This document shows positions 7,934 to 15,876 of a DNA stretch of 24,630 nucleotides, in pieces. How positions within the stretch are numbered: position 1 is the stretch's first letter; each line of letters opens with the position of its first letter. Source of the stretch: Candidatus Zixiibacteriota bacterium (GTDB taxonomy: Bacteria; Zixibacteria; MSB-5A5; GN15; FEB-12); NCBI GenBank assembly GCA_035380245.1, contig DAOSXA010000005.1:1-24630 (forward strand), written 5' to 3'. The position numbers and the translations under genes were made by a program. The notes beneath the pieces are model-generated. The model had not been told where the DNA came from. It did no database searches and saw only the letters and a list, made by a program, of their open reading frames with translations.

Positions 7934-9571
7934 ATGCATCGTTGGAAATCCGGCTTCTTCACAGTGACCCGCTTTTTGACAATAGCCATAATCTCGATTG
8001 TCTGTTTCTCTCCGTTGGTCCTGGCCAATCCGGGAGACACGGTCAGTTCTATTTCAGCGCCGTTCAAATGCCCGCAGGGCCTTACTTTTGACGGCAAGTA
8101 TCTCTGGGTTTCGGACCGAAGCAGCGACCAGATCTATCAGGTTGACCCGAAGAATGGCTCGATCCATGATTCGATTTCAACACCCGGCTATGTGCCGCGC
8201 GGACTGGCCTGGGACGGCAAATGGTTATGGTGCGTTGACGGTGAGGAAGAGTTGATTTATGCCATTGATCCGAAGAATCGGGTGGTGGAGCGAACCATCT
8301 ATTGTCCGGTGTCAAATCCGACAGGTCTGACCTGGGACGGACAACACCTCTGGCTAGCTGCCAACCGTAGCGATGAACTTCATAAAATCAGCAGTGAGGA
8401 CGGCACCACGATCGTCAGCATACCAGCGCCAACCGGGAACTCCTGGGGACTGACCTATGACGGCACCCACCTGTGGGTTTCCGACCGTTATCGAGACATG
8501 ATTTATATGGTGTGGCCCGATGACGGCACCGTGATCAACAGTTTCAATACACCGGGACCGCATAGCTGCGGACTGGCCTGGGCCGGGTCGCATCTTTGGA
8601 ATGTCGATTATCAGACCGATCGGGTGTATGAGTTGCAGATGGACGATGGAACTCCCTTTGTCCGCTCCCGGGAGAAGTCGGAGGAGATGGAATACGTTCA
8701 CCAGACCAGAAACTTCGGCCCGGATACGTTATTGACCCTGGACGTTTACCTTGCGATCCCGGAAAATTTGAGCAATCAGGACCTGCTCAAACCGGTGACG
8801 TTTGTTCCCGAACCGACTGATATTCTTACCGATAAATGGGGACAGAAAGTCGCACATTTTCACTTCGAAAATCTTGCCCCGGCCGAGTTCGCCACAGCGC
8901 GGATGTACGCATCGGCTAAGCTCTATCAAACGCGTTATTTCGTATTCCCCGACAAACTGGGGACGCTGGCGGATATCCCGGCGGACATTCGTAAAAAATA
9001 TCTGGTCGATGACGCCAAGTTTTCGATAGAGGACGATATCATTAAGAATGCGGTTAAACAAGCCGTCGGTGCGGAAACCAATCCGTATTGGATCGGACGA
9101 AAACTATTCAACTATGTTATCGATAAATTGGAGTACGAACTGGCCGGCGGCTGGAACGTAGCTCCCGCGGTTCTTGCCCGGGGCAACGGTTCCTGCTCAG
9201 AATACAGTTTCGTGTATATCGCATTGTGCCGGGCCGCCGGGCTGCCGGCACGCTACGCCGGTTCCATAACGGTTCGGGGTGACGATGCCTCGTATGATGA
9301 TGTCTACCATCGTTGGGTGGAAATCTATCTGCCGGGCTATGGCTGGCTGCCGGTCGATCCTTCCGGCGGCGACAGCCGACGTCCGGCCGACCAGGCTAAT
9401 TCATTCGGTTTTCTCGATAACAGGTTCCTTATTACCACCGTCGGCGGGGGTGGCTCGGAGTATTTGGAATGGAGTTATAACTCCAACGAGCGCTGGACCT
9501 CACGAGGGAAGTGCAAGGTTGTCGTCGAGGCGTTCGGCGAATGGAGCCCGCTGGAGTCAGACTCGGAATAA
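7934..9571 (+). CDS. Secreted beta-propeller/transglutaminase-like cysteine protease-fold protein
   Basis: The 545-residue product has a signal peptide (about 1-31, ending SPLVLA). Five consecutive repeats of 41-42 residues (about 46-255) follow the pattern GLxWDGxxLWxxD...IYxxDP..G, as in NHL/WD-like propeller blades. A linker leads to a transglutaminase-like domain with an intact triad: Cys421 in NGSCSEYSF, His459 in DVYHRWVEIY and Asp475 in LPVDPSGG. In bacteria this domain occurs in proteases, amidases and cross-linking enzymes. I chose the ATG at 7934 because a full AGGAGG lies 6 bases upstream; an in-frame GTG at 7871 would put 21 unlikely residues ahead of the signal peptide. The propeller probably binds a protein or glycan partner outside the cytoplasm. 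The exact reaction is unknown. Confidence 0.9.
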   Translation: MHRWKSGFFTVTRFLTIAIISIVCFSPLVLANPGDTVSSISAPFKCPQGLTFDGKYLWVSDRSSDQIYQVDPKNGSIHDSISTPGYVPRGLAWDGKWLWCVDGEEELIYAIDPKNRVVERTIYCPVSNPTGLTWDGQHLWLAANRSDELHKISSEDGTTIVSIPAPTGNSWGLTYDGTHLWVSDRYRDMIYMVWPDDGTVINSFNTPGPHSCGLAWAGSHLWNVDYQTDRVYELQMDDGTPFVRSREKSEEMEYVHQTRNFGPDTLLTLDVYLAIPENLSNQDLLKPVTFVPEPTDILTDKWGQKVAHFHFENLAPAEFATARMYASAKLYQTRYFVFPDKLGTLADIPADIRKKYLVDDAKFSIEDDIIKNAVKQAVGAETNPYWIGRKLFNYVIDKLEYELAGGWNVAPAVLARGNGSCSEYSFVYIALCRAAGLPARYAGSITVRGDDASYDDVYHRWVEIYLPGYGWLPVDPSGGDSRRPADQANSFGFLDNRFLITTVGGGGSEYLEWSYNSNERWTSRGKCKVVVEAFGEWSPLESDSE

Positions 9572-9610
9572 CGGTTTATGGATAGAGTCTTGCAGGTCAA
9601 AGCCCTCAGC

Positions 9611-9680
9611 CACTTAGCCGGGGGACTTGCTCCCCGGCGGTTGTGTTCGTTTGTGCGCGGCAGACGTCCTCGTCTGCCAC
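9611..9680. repeat. Intergenic hairpin pair
   Basis: 9617-9638 has arms GCCGGGG/CCCCGGC with loop GACTTGCT, resembling the loop of the GCGGCGG hairpins elsewhere. 9659-9678 has arms GGCAGACG/CGTCTGCC with loop TCCT, a relative of the GGCAGACC hairpin at 92-111. Confidence 0.8.
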
Positions 9681-9741
9681 GAAGACATGCTTCTGCAGCG
9701 TAGATGTTCAGAACGAAAAACCAGTATAAAACGGACGTCAC

Positions 9742-10710
9742 ATGAGAATCGAGTATCTTTCAATTGCCGCCATCCTGACCGTCGCTCTTCTCCTGGCTTG
9801 CGGACAGAAAAGTGACCGCCAGGAAGAATCCTCTAACCTTGAACCGGACCGTCGGGAAGTCACCGTCGTCAAACTCCTGCCGATTGAATTCGGAGGCAAC
9901 CGGTACGTGGCCGAAGCGGACTTCGGACTTCAAAATACTGTCCCTTTGATGATCCACGGCAATGCGAGCTTCTATATGATGGTTACTCATGAAATCGCCG
10001 AGCAGTTGAACGACGGCAAGCCCATTGAAAAGGTTCGTGATTATGGCTACAGCGACAAAGGGATGGGCCGGATCAACGTCGAAAAGTTTCGGCTCGGTGA
10101 CAGGACGTTCACTGATATAGAGAACATCCCGGTATTCGATTGGCCGGAGGAAGTAGGGAAGGCCGCTCAGGGGATGCTCGGCATCGATTTTCTGAAAGAC
10201 GAGCGGGTCAGAATAGACTTCGTCAGGGAACAAATGGAAATCGGTGTCGCGGTGGACAGCGAACCGGACCGGTCGCTGTTGGATCAGGGATATTCGTACA
10301 CGGAGTTCTTTGTTGAGAATAGTGAAGGATACATGAACGTGTATTTCGAGGCGCTTGAAAAAGAGCTCCCCATTACCGTGGGCACGGTAGCCGACAGCTA
10401 CAGTCTGGACGCGGTGACGTTCCGGGATAAGATTGAACTTGAATTGACCGATTCGCAGGGGCACAGTCCCAGCGGGACGGATCCGCAAGTCTATGTGAAT
10501 GCGGTCCCGATCAAATTCAAGATTGCTGATCATTCCTTCGAAATTCCGGTCGGGAAAGCGGATTTGTACAGTTTTGCAGAATATGAAGATGTTGAACAAT
10601 CGAAGCTGTTTCCCTTTGGTATTTTCGGCCGTGACTGGATGAAAGAAAACAACGCCGTCATAGACTACGCCAACAACATCCTGTACTTCAAACACAGCGA
10701 GGAAGAGTAG
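9742..10710 (+). CDS. Lipoprotein with two degenerate retropepsin-like domains
   Basis: The 322-residue product starts with a lipoprotein signal: ILTVALLLAC puts the lipidated Cys at residue 20. The body looks like two copies of the clan AA (retropepsin-like) fold. The first half ends in MLGIDFLKDERVRIDF (about 145-160) and the second in FGRDWMKENNAVIDY (about 296-310); both match the GxxG-D-F/W-L...IDY segment of bacterial aspartyl protease domains. The expected catalytic DTGAS-like motifs read IHGNAS (about 73-78) and VGTVAD (about 213-218), so both aspartates appear lost. It may be a non-catalytic binding or scaffolding lipoprotein. A 373-residue antisense frame (10881-9760) is a shadow. 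It lies 170 bases after the propeller/transglutaminase gene on the same strand, separated by hairpins. The lipoprotein call is firm; the fold is inferred by eye. Confidence 0.75.
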   Translation: MRIEYLSIAAILTVALLLACGQKSDRQEESSNLEPDRREVTVVKLLPIEFGGNRYVAEADFGLQNTVPLMIHGNASFYMMVTHEIAEQLNDGKPIEKVRDYGYSDKGMGRINVEKFRLGDRTFTDIENIPVFDWPEEVGKAAQGMLGIDFLKDERVRIDFVREQMEIGVAVDSEPDRSLLDQGYSYTEFFVENSEGYMNVYFEALEKELPITVGTVADSYSLDAVTFRDKIELELTDSQGHSPSGTDPQVYVNAVPIKFKIADHSFEIPVGKADLYSFAEYEDVEQSKLFPFGIFGRDWMKENNAVIDYANNILYFKHSEEE

Positions 10711-10729
10711 GGCAGTTCTCTTGGAACCT

Positions 10730-10975
10730 GCCGTCATGCCGCAGGTCGAGTTGTGGGCGGCAGACGTCGTCTGCTCCATCGTAGGGCAGGTCTCCCCGAG
10801 ACCTGCCGCCTTACTGTTGATAAAGCCGTACGCACGGATGTTCAGCAAGACACGTCTGTAATGCGGGCGACACAAGGCCACCCGCTATGCGAGGTTAAGA
10901 CTCCTAAACGCGTAGCGGCGGGGCTTGTCTCCGCCGCGATTGAGGTTTGTCAACAATCCCGTCCACGGATGGGAT
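10730..10975. repeat. Composite intergenic repeat with four hairpins
   Basis: Contains a GCAGACG/CGTCTGC palindrome (near 10760-10775, loop reduced to one base), the 10-bp-arm hairpin GGCAGGTCTC at 10785-10807 (loop CCC), a degenerate copy of the GCGGGCG hairpin at 10863-10885, the GCGGCGG hairpin at 10915-10937 and an eroded CCCGT-CC-ACGG unit near 10965. The spacer starting GATAAAGCCGTACGC (about 10818) recurs at 15523, inverted near 21640, and seems to begin again at the window end (24621-24630). Confidence 0.8.
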
Positions 10976-10994
10976 CAATGGTAGAACTCGATGA

Positions 10995-11023
10995 TTGACA
11001 CTTAATTCTTCCGCGTTTATTCT
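10995..11023 (+). promoter_or_regulatory. Sigma-70-type promoter of the APC permease gene
   Basis: A consensus -35 TTGACA (10995-11000) and -10 TATTCT (11018-11023) are separated by exactly 17 bases. Transcription would start near 11030, leaving a short leader before the GTG start at 11072. Confidence 0.65.
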
Positions 11024-11071
11024 TGTGGTGTGATTGGTATTGAAACACGCTGAGGAGCAGGGGGTATTATT

Positions 11072-12409
11072 GTGTCGATTAAAAACGCAAACAACGGCAA
11101 AATGGGATTATGGGAAGCGGTATCCATGGCCGTGGGTACTATGGTCGGCGCCAGCATCTTTTCTATATTTGGAGTGGGGGCCAGTATCGCCAAACAGGAT
11201 CTGCCGGTAGCTTTTCTTCTCTCCGGAATCTATGCCTCTATCGTGGCCTACTCCTACGCCAAACTGGGCACGAAAATCGTTTCAAACGCCGGTCCTATCG
11301 CATTTATCCTCAAGGGCATCGGTGACAATATGGTAACCGGTGCTCTCAGTGTCCTTTTCTGGTTAACTTATGTTGTTTCGATATCTTTGTTCGCCCGTGG
11401 CTTCGCCGGGTATTTACTCCCCCTGATCGGAGTAGAAACCGCTCCCATGGCGGTGTCTGTTGTAGTCGTGCTGGTTGTTGTCCTTTTCACCGTACTCACT
11501 TTCTTTGGCTCCAAGGCCGTCGGGAAAACGGAGTTCTATATCGTTGCCGTGAAACTGCTGATTCTTGGTGTTTTTATCGCCGTCGGTGTTATGCGGATAG
11601 TACCGGATCGGATTATCCCGGTTTTTGACTCCGCCCACACCGGCGGTCTCGTTCACGCATCGGTTATTTTCTTCTTGTCATACATGGGTTTTGGTCTAAT
11701 CACCAACGCCAGCGAGAACATGGAGAATCCATCGCGAAACGTTCCTCGCGCCATCTTTATCAGTATCGGGATTGTTCTCTTCGTGTATATTGCCGTGTCG
11801 GCCGTAGCGGTTGGAAACCTGTCGCTTGACAAACTCATCAAGGCGCAGGATAATGCCCTCGCCATAGCCGCCGAACCGTTTCTTGGTTCATTTGGTTTCC
11901 TTCTGATATCGGTAGGAGCCTTGTTTTCGATTTCATCAGCCCTTAACGCAACTTTATACGGGGGAGCCAATATCGCATACTCCCTGGCTAAGGATGGTGA
12001 ACTGCCGGCCTTTTTTGAGCGGAAAGTCTGGTTCGGCTCCGTTGAAGGACTCTACATAACGGCAGCGCTTGGGATAATCTTTGGGCTGCTGTTCGAGATG
12101 GACGGTATTGCTTTTATCACTAGCGGCATCTTTACGGTTGTTTATATCTTCGTTCTGATATCGCATTGGCGGTTGACTACTGAAGTTGGCGGCAGCAGAT
12201 TTTTAATCACATGCAATCTCATTGTTCTGACAGCGGTATTTATCGCCCTTCTGATTTTTCAACTCCAATCACAGAAAGCTGCCGTTTATGGAATCGCCGT
12301 TGTTTTCGTAGGCGCTCTGTTGGCCGAGGTGCTTTTCCGTTACGTGAAGAAACGGTCTTTCCGGTTATTCGGCGAATCGCATGATCGGATATCATCTTCG
12401 GATGAATGA
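11072..12409 (+). CDS. APC-superfamily amino acid permease
   Basis: The 445-residue product is an integral membrane protein with about 12 hydrophobic segments. It begins with MGLWEAVSMAVGTMVGASIF (about 11-30); the GTMVGASIF stretch is the unwound TM1 substrate-binding motif of the APC family (GxxIGxGIF in relatives). TM6-TM8 regions such as SYMGFGLITNASENMENP (about 205-222) match the conserved segment with glutamates before an NP. It should exchange or import an amino acid or amine across the cytoplasmic membrane by proton or substrate coupling. The start is GTG at 11072, preceded by a G-rich ribosome site (GAGGAGCAGGGGG). It stands alone after its own promoter. Substrate cannot be decided from sequence. 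Confidence 0.9.
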   Translation: MSIKNANNGKMGLWEAVSMAVGTMVGASIFSIFGVGASIAKQDLPVAFLLSGIYASIVAYSYAKLGTKIVSNAGPIAFILKGIGDNMVTGALSVLFWLTYVVSISLFARGFAGYLLPLIGVETAPMAVSVVVVLVVVLFTVLTFFGSKAVGKTEFYIVAVKLLILGVFIAVGVMRIVPDRIIPVFDSAHTGGLVHASVIFFLSYMGFGLITNASENMENPSRNVPRAIFISIGIVLFVYIAVSAVAVGNLSLDKLIKAQDNALAIAAEPFLGSFGFLLISVGALFSISSALNATLYGGANIAYSLAKDGELPAFFERKVWFGSVEGLYITAALGIIFGLLFEMDGIAFITSGIFTVVYIFVLISHWRLTTEVGGSRFLITCNLIVLTAVFIALLIFQLQSQKAAVYGIAVVFVGALLAEVLFRYVKKRSFRLFGESHDRISSSDE

Positions 12410-12411
12410 CG

Positions 12412-12625
12412 GCAGACATCCCCCGGTTTACACCATTCTCCTCGCACCGTTGTAGAGCAACAGGAGCTGATAGGTCGAAACTTCTGTCCGCCGAAGGCGA
12501 ATCGCGAAGCGAAGTTTCGACAACACACTAAAGAGATACACCTTTATTATCAGGTATTTTGTGGGCAGCAGACGTCCTCGTCTGCCCAATAGCAGGGCAG
12601 GTCTCCCCGAGACCTGCCGCGTTAC
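12412..12625. repeat. Composite intergenic hairpin repeat
   Basis: Includes the GCAGACG/CGTCTGC hairpin with loop TCCT (12568-12585) and the 10-bp-arm GGCAGGTCTC hairpin with loop CCC (12596-12618). The segment CGCGAAGCGAAG followed by CGACAACA near 12503-12525 recurs at about 6484-6507. There is no gene. Confidence 0.75.
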
Positions 12626-12670
12626 TCCTCGGGTGTGACCTTTGAATCGACGACAATAACGCGCATCAAA

Positions 12671-12967
12671 TCACTTCTCCAACAGAAGGAACCTGTCTTC
12701 ATTGTTGAAAAAACTCAAAAAACTCGATATGCTGCGACAGCTCCCGAAGTCTATCGAGAATCTTGTCGGGATAGAGCGATGCAGTCGGTTGAGAATATCC
12801 CTCGGCGCCTCGGGCAATCGGGCCAGCAGTACGGAGTCCTCACCGGGATCGGTGGTTGAGCTTTGTTCGATATACAACCCTGTCTCACGTGTTCGGAGTT
12901 CGCGGTGATCATTGTACTGATCGGCGCACGACGGCAGCAGGGTAAGGATGAAAATCAGGATCGTCAC
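12671..12967 (-). CDS. Doubtful small lipoprotein or gene remnant
   Basis: This 98-residue frame from a GTG opens with ILIFILTLLPSCADQ, a hydrophobic core with a plausible lipobox at Cys14. In-frame upstream codons read RRLRRIVAAS, which would make a normal positively charged signal-peptide start, but they contain no ATG, GTG or TTG before a stop. Either initiation uses an unusual codon or the gene has lost its start. The rest (PEAPRDILNRLHRS...) is not recognised. It is low-confidence and could be non-coding. Confidence 0.3.
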   Translation of the reverse strand: MTILIFILTLLPSCADQYNDHRELRTRETGLYIEQSSTTDPGEDSVLLARLPEAPRDILNRLHRSIPTRFSIDFGSCRSISSFLSFFNNEDRFLLLEK

Positions 12968-13299
12968 TGAGGCTGCAACGATACGCCGGAGCCGTCGTTC
13001 GGAAGGCTTGGATCAGTTGATAGCTTTGTCCGGTAAATTACCTCTCATCAGACCACAAGCAATTTTGTGTCCTGATGTGTGTCAACGATGAAATCCCGCA
13101 TCGCAGCAACACCGAGGAGACCCAGCGCCCAATACGGCATGCAGCCGCAGAACGACCACCCTTAGCAGCGACATGTTCTTCGACTGCACCCAAATCACCA
13201 GCTTGGAATCGATGCCGGGGTATCATGTGTCGACGCCCGATCGGTTGGTCGCGATCAGGAAGTCCTCATCCTGTCACCGGCACATGGTCCCGCGTGCAG
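12968..13299. other. Intergenic stretch without a supported gene
   Basis: About 330 bases. A 30-codon minus-strand frame (13140-13048, MPYWALGLLGVAAMRDF...) and a 62-codon minus-strand frame overlap here, neither with a clear ribosome site or recognisable family. The stretch may hold remnants of decayed genes between the two minus-strand genes. Confidence 0.4.
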
Positions 13300-14451
13300 C
13301 TACTCTGTGTGTCTCAAGGCTGAAATGAAACGCGATCTGAAGGTATCACTGAGAAGGGTGCGTTTGATCGGTGAGAGTTTCAAAATGCCCCCAATGAATC
13401 CCCTGAGGAAGGCGTGAGTTATTTTGGAGGTATCGCTAAATAACAGATTTTGAAGTGTCCCTTGATCCAGATTCTGCAGAATAACACGCTCGAACGTATC
13501 CTCCGGGTAGTAGATCCTTTGAGTGCGGTTTACGAGTTTCAGTGAATCACCGGGACATTGTAATCCGCAGACGCCACAACCCAAACACAGCGATTCATTC
13601 ACGACAGGACAACCGCCATCCTCGCTCTCGTCAATTGCATTTATCGGACAAGCCTCGATACACGCCCCGCATTCGGTACAGTCATTTGGATTCACCTGCG
13701 CGACATAGTTCGAACTTACGACCACGTTGGGAAAACCCATACGGCTGATGCCGAGCAGAATGTTGCAGCAACAACCGCAGCAGTGACAGATAAATGAAAC
13801 GTCCTTGCGGACATTATCTGCGCACAGAACGAGTCCTAGATCTTTCGATCTTGCCAGGTTATCGAGCATCTCCGATTGTGACACTTCCCTGGCCATGCCG
13901 TGTTTAATGAGATGGTCGGCGGCATGACCAAGACTCGAACAGGTATCGAGTGGGTTGTCGCAGTGCTTCTCGCCTAAATGCAGTTTCTCGTGTCTGCATG
14001 AACAGATCCCTATTGCCAGCTTTTTCGCATTTCTGATAATCTCTTCCGCTTTCTCGTAGTCCAGAATCTCGACATAAGCTGATTCATCGAGGGACTCCTC
14101 GTGTGGGAGTATCCTTAACGGCGATATTGACTGACCCTTGCTGAAGTTGGTTCGGAAGAAAGCATCGCTTTCGAGCAGATAATTATGAAACAGGCGAGCC
14201 CATTCGCGGGTGTTCAACTGACCTCGTGTTCGCATCATAGTGAACTCGAAAATTCCAACGATCAGCGGGGAAACGGTGTAGTAATACTGCTCATTGATCC
14301 AGACATCCATCACGAGTCCTTTTTCGCATAATCCTTCAAGGACGGTTTTCAACCGTGATTCGTCCGTATGAGTACAGCGCATGATTTGATTAATGGAAGA
14401 CAACCCGTAAGGCATTTTTACGATCAGTTCGGCTTCTTCCGAGGTGTACAA
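13300..14451 (-). CDS. Multi-cluster 4Fe-4S ferredoxin-type protein
   Basis: From the first usable start codon (TTG at 14451) the product is 383 residues. It has two adjacent ferredoxin motifs, CTECGACIEACP (258-269) and CLGCGVCGLQCP (289-300), which should each hold a 4Fe-4S cluster. Two further cysteine clusters lie upstream: CSCRHEKLHLGEKHC with DTC (150-171) and ICHCCGCCC (221-229). The first ~90 residues, with MPYGLSS and a run predicted to be helical, match the N-terminal part of a family of cytoplasmic Fe-S proteins often annotated only as 4Fe-4S binding protein. The frame stays open a further 45 codons upstream, with family-like sequence (see 14452-14614), so the true N-terminus is probably longer. 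It may be an electron carrier; the partner is unknown. No operon partners are obvious. Confidence 0.88.
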   Translation of the reverse strand: MYTSEEAELIVKMPYGLSSINQIMRCTHTDESRLKTVLEGLCEKGLVMDVWINEQYYYTVSPLIVGIFEFTMMRTRGQLNTREWARLFHNYLLESDAFFRTNFSKGQSISPLRILPHEESLDESAYVEILDYEKAEEIIRNAKKLAIGICSCRHEKLHLGEKHCDNPLDTCSSLGHAADHLIKHGMAREVSQSEMLDNLARSKDLGLVLCADNVRKDVSFICHCCGCCCNILLGISRMGFPNVVVSSNYVAQVNPNDCTECGACIEACPINAIDESEDGGCPVVNESLCLGCGVCGLQCPGDSLKLVNRTQRIYYPEDTFERVILQNLDQGTLQNLLFSDTSKITHAFLRGFIGGILKLSPIKRTLLSDTFRSRFISALRHTE

Positions 14452-14614
14452 CTCTTTTAATATGGAATAAAACGCATCATTCCACGGAGTCCGCGTCCCC
14501 AGACCATCGATTTTTCGACCGAGTTTGCGATACAGGTCTTTACCAACTAGATGTCCCAGATATTTACCCTTTCCGGCACCGGTACTCTACCGCCTGTGCC
14601 GGGATATGCTTCAT
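14452..14614 (-). pseudogene. 5' end of the Fe-S protein gene, apparently frameshifted or lacking a start codon
   Basis: In the frame of the Fe-S protein, codons from 14586 read AGKGKYLGHLVGKDLY then RKLGRKIDGL and TPWNDAFYSILKEL, which look like the usual start of this family. An in-frame TAG at 14589-14587 closes the frame and there is no ATG, GTG or TTG between. In the neighbouring frame an ATG at 14614 gives MKHIPAQAVEY and runs to a TAA at 14566. A single-base frameshift between about 14600 and 14570 would join both into one normal N-terminus. It could be a true mutation, a sequencing or assembly error, or initiation at a rare codon. Confidence 0.6.
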
Positions 14615-15057
14615 GTCTTTTCTTGTTCTTGTAGGATCCCCCGTATGTTGTCAAGATAGGAAATAATGGATCAAAATCACAACGAAAAACAGGACTGAAA
14701 AAGGGGTATCTTATGACGGCTCTCTTATCACTCCCTCAGCTTTTCATTAAATTGAGATTCTCAGCGGGAAACATCTATTCTAAGAGCGTGGAACGCGCTG
14801 AGAAGCAATTAGATAACTATATCATCAACTATTTTATTACCATCCTATACCGTGGCCTGGTGGCAATACACAATCATGGGCACCCTGTGTTTTTTCAATG
14901 GGCCGAATTACAACACGGGAGATATTAATGGATATAAGAATGTGTAAGGATAAATCCCCATGACTTGCCGAAAAACAATGACTCAAGCATAAGAAGACAT
15001 TTACGTCAACTCAGGGACTATAAATCCTTGTCTCGATAATGTCTTGTTTTTGGGTAA
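14615..15057. other. Intergenic stretch with one weak ORF
   Basis: A 71-codon + frame (14713-14928) has a passable AAAGGGG before its ATG, but the product (MTALLSLPQLFIKLRF...) is unrecognised and shows no domain, signal or neighbour support. The stretch is AT-richer than the genes around it. No RNA gene or strong hairpin was seen. Confidence 0.35.
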
Positions 15058-15336
15058 TCAGGCGTTGTTGTCGCCAGTCGATTCCTGAGATTGAAACGGG
15101 GAAGAGGAGACTGCTTGTCTCTTTTTAAAATCCTCGATCCCCTGTTGAATCCGACTCTTGAAGCCATGAGGCGCCACACGTCCGCAAAGCCCGGTGCCGT
15201 CGGCCTTCGGTGTGCACATACGGAAACACCAGGGAGACCTGTTCTTGGTCATTGGGCAACCGATATAGGTGGACTCTCTTAAATCCTTACGGATTCTGAT
15301 CCGTTTGCTTCTTAATGAGTGAGCTGTTGATGTCAT
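15058..15336 (-). CDS. Small four-cysteine conserved-looking protein of unknown function
   Basis: The 92-residue product has a basic N-terminus (SLRSKRIRIRKDLRE) and a compact core with four cysteines at 27, 37, 41 and 51, spaced C-x9-C-x3-C-x9-C. The core includes CPMTKNRSPWCFRMC and GLCGRVAPHGFKSR; the tail (after about 75) is low complexity and polar. The symmetric spacing suggests a metal or Fe-S site or two disulfides. I do not recognise a named family. A weak GGA lies 9 bases before the ATG. It is flanked by non-coding DNA on both sides and seems monocistronic. The composition and cysteine order make it more credible than other short frames here. Confidence 0.55.
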   Translation of the reverse strand: MTSTAHSLRSKRIRIRKDLRESTYIGCPMTKNRSPWCFRMCTPKADGTGLCGRVAPHGFKSRIQQGIEDFKKRQAVSSSPFQSQESTGDNNA

Positions 15337-15876
15337 TTCAGTATTCCATTATCCAACTAGTGAGTCGAATCTACTACCACTTCAGTCCGAATTATCCTCG
15401 GCGTCCGGTCGTTACCGGTTGTTAATCCCTGTAACCGAAAATGGAACCGGAAGTTCACTTGTATTTACGGTTTCCCGCGAAAAAATAAGGGTAATCACAG
15501 CCCGTGTTGTCGGAGAGTGTCGATAAAACCGTACGCCCGGATGTTCGGCCACACACACCTGCTACGTGGGCGACACATGATCCGAGGTCAGGGCTCTTTA
15601 ACGCATCGCGGCGAGGCTTGTCTCCACCGCAGAGGCGGTTTGTCAACTATCCCGCCGGTGATGTTTCTGTTAAATCCCCCCGGTAGCATTTGCGAAAGAC
15701 CGATTATGAACATGGCCTAATAAACGGGGATTCGAATCCGACATTAATGTTGGGGGTACATGACCTTACATCACAATTATAGAGGAAAACGCAACGCATC
15801 ATTATATCCCCCGGGGCCTTAGGCTCGGATGAGAAGCCCTGTCTGAAAAAAGTGCAGAGCTATCGTGAAAAACTAC
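15337..15876. repeat. Intergenic region with a degenerate composite repeat
   Basis: About 540 bases without a gene. 15523-15660 is a diverged copy of the 10818-10960 repeat (GATAAAACCGTACGC start, a GTGGGCGACACA segment, and a decayed GCGGCGA...CCACCGC hairpin at 15605-15627). A CGGGGATTCGAATCCG stretch at 15725-15740 resembles a tRNA T arm but lacks the rest of a tRNA. 15661-15876 shows no other clear element. Confidence 0.6.

Noticed and set aside
9760..10881. 373-codon minus-strand frame
   Set aside because: It is antisense to the lipoprotein gene and begins inside intergenic hairpin repeats; the plus-strand frame has the lipobox and fold motifs.
14713..14928. 71-codon plus-strand frame with AAAGGGG before its ATG
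   Set aside because: No recognisable family, no operon context, and the length is within chance in AT-richer DNA; kept only as a note.
15724..15741. GGATTCGAATCC, resembling a tRNA T arm or an attachment site
   Set aside because: The five-base T stem does not pair correctly and there are no anticodon, D or acceptor arms; no integrase is nearby.
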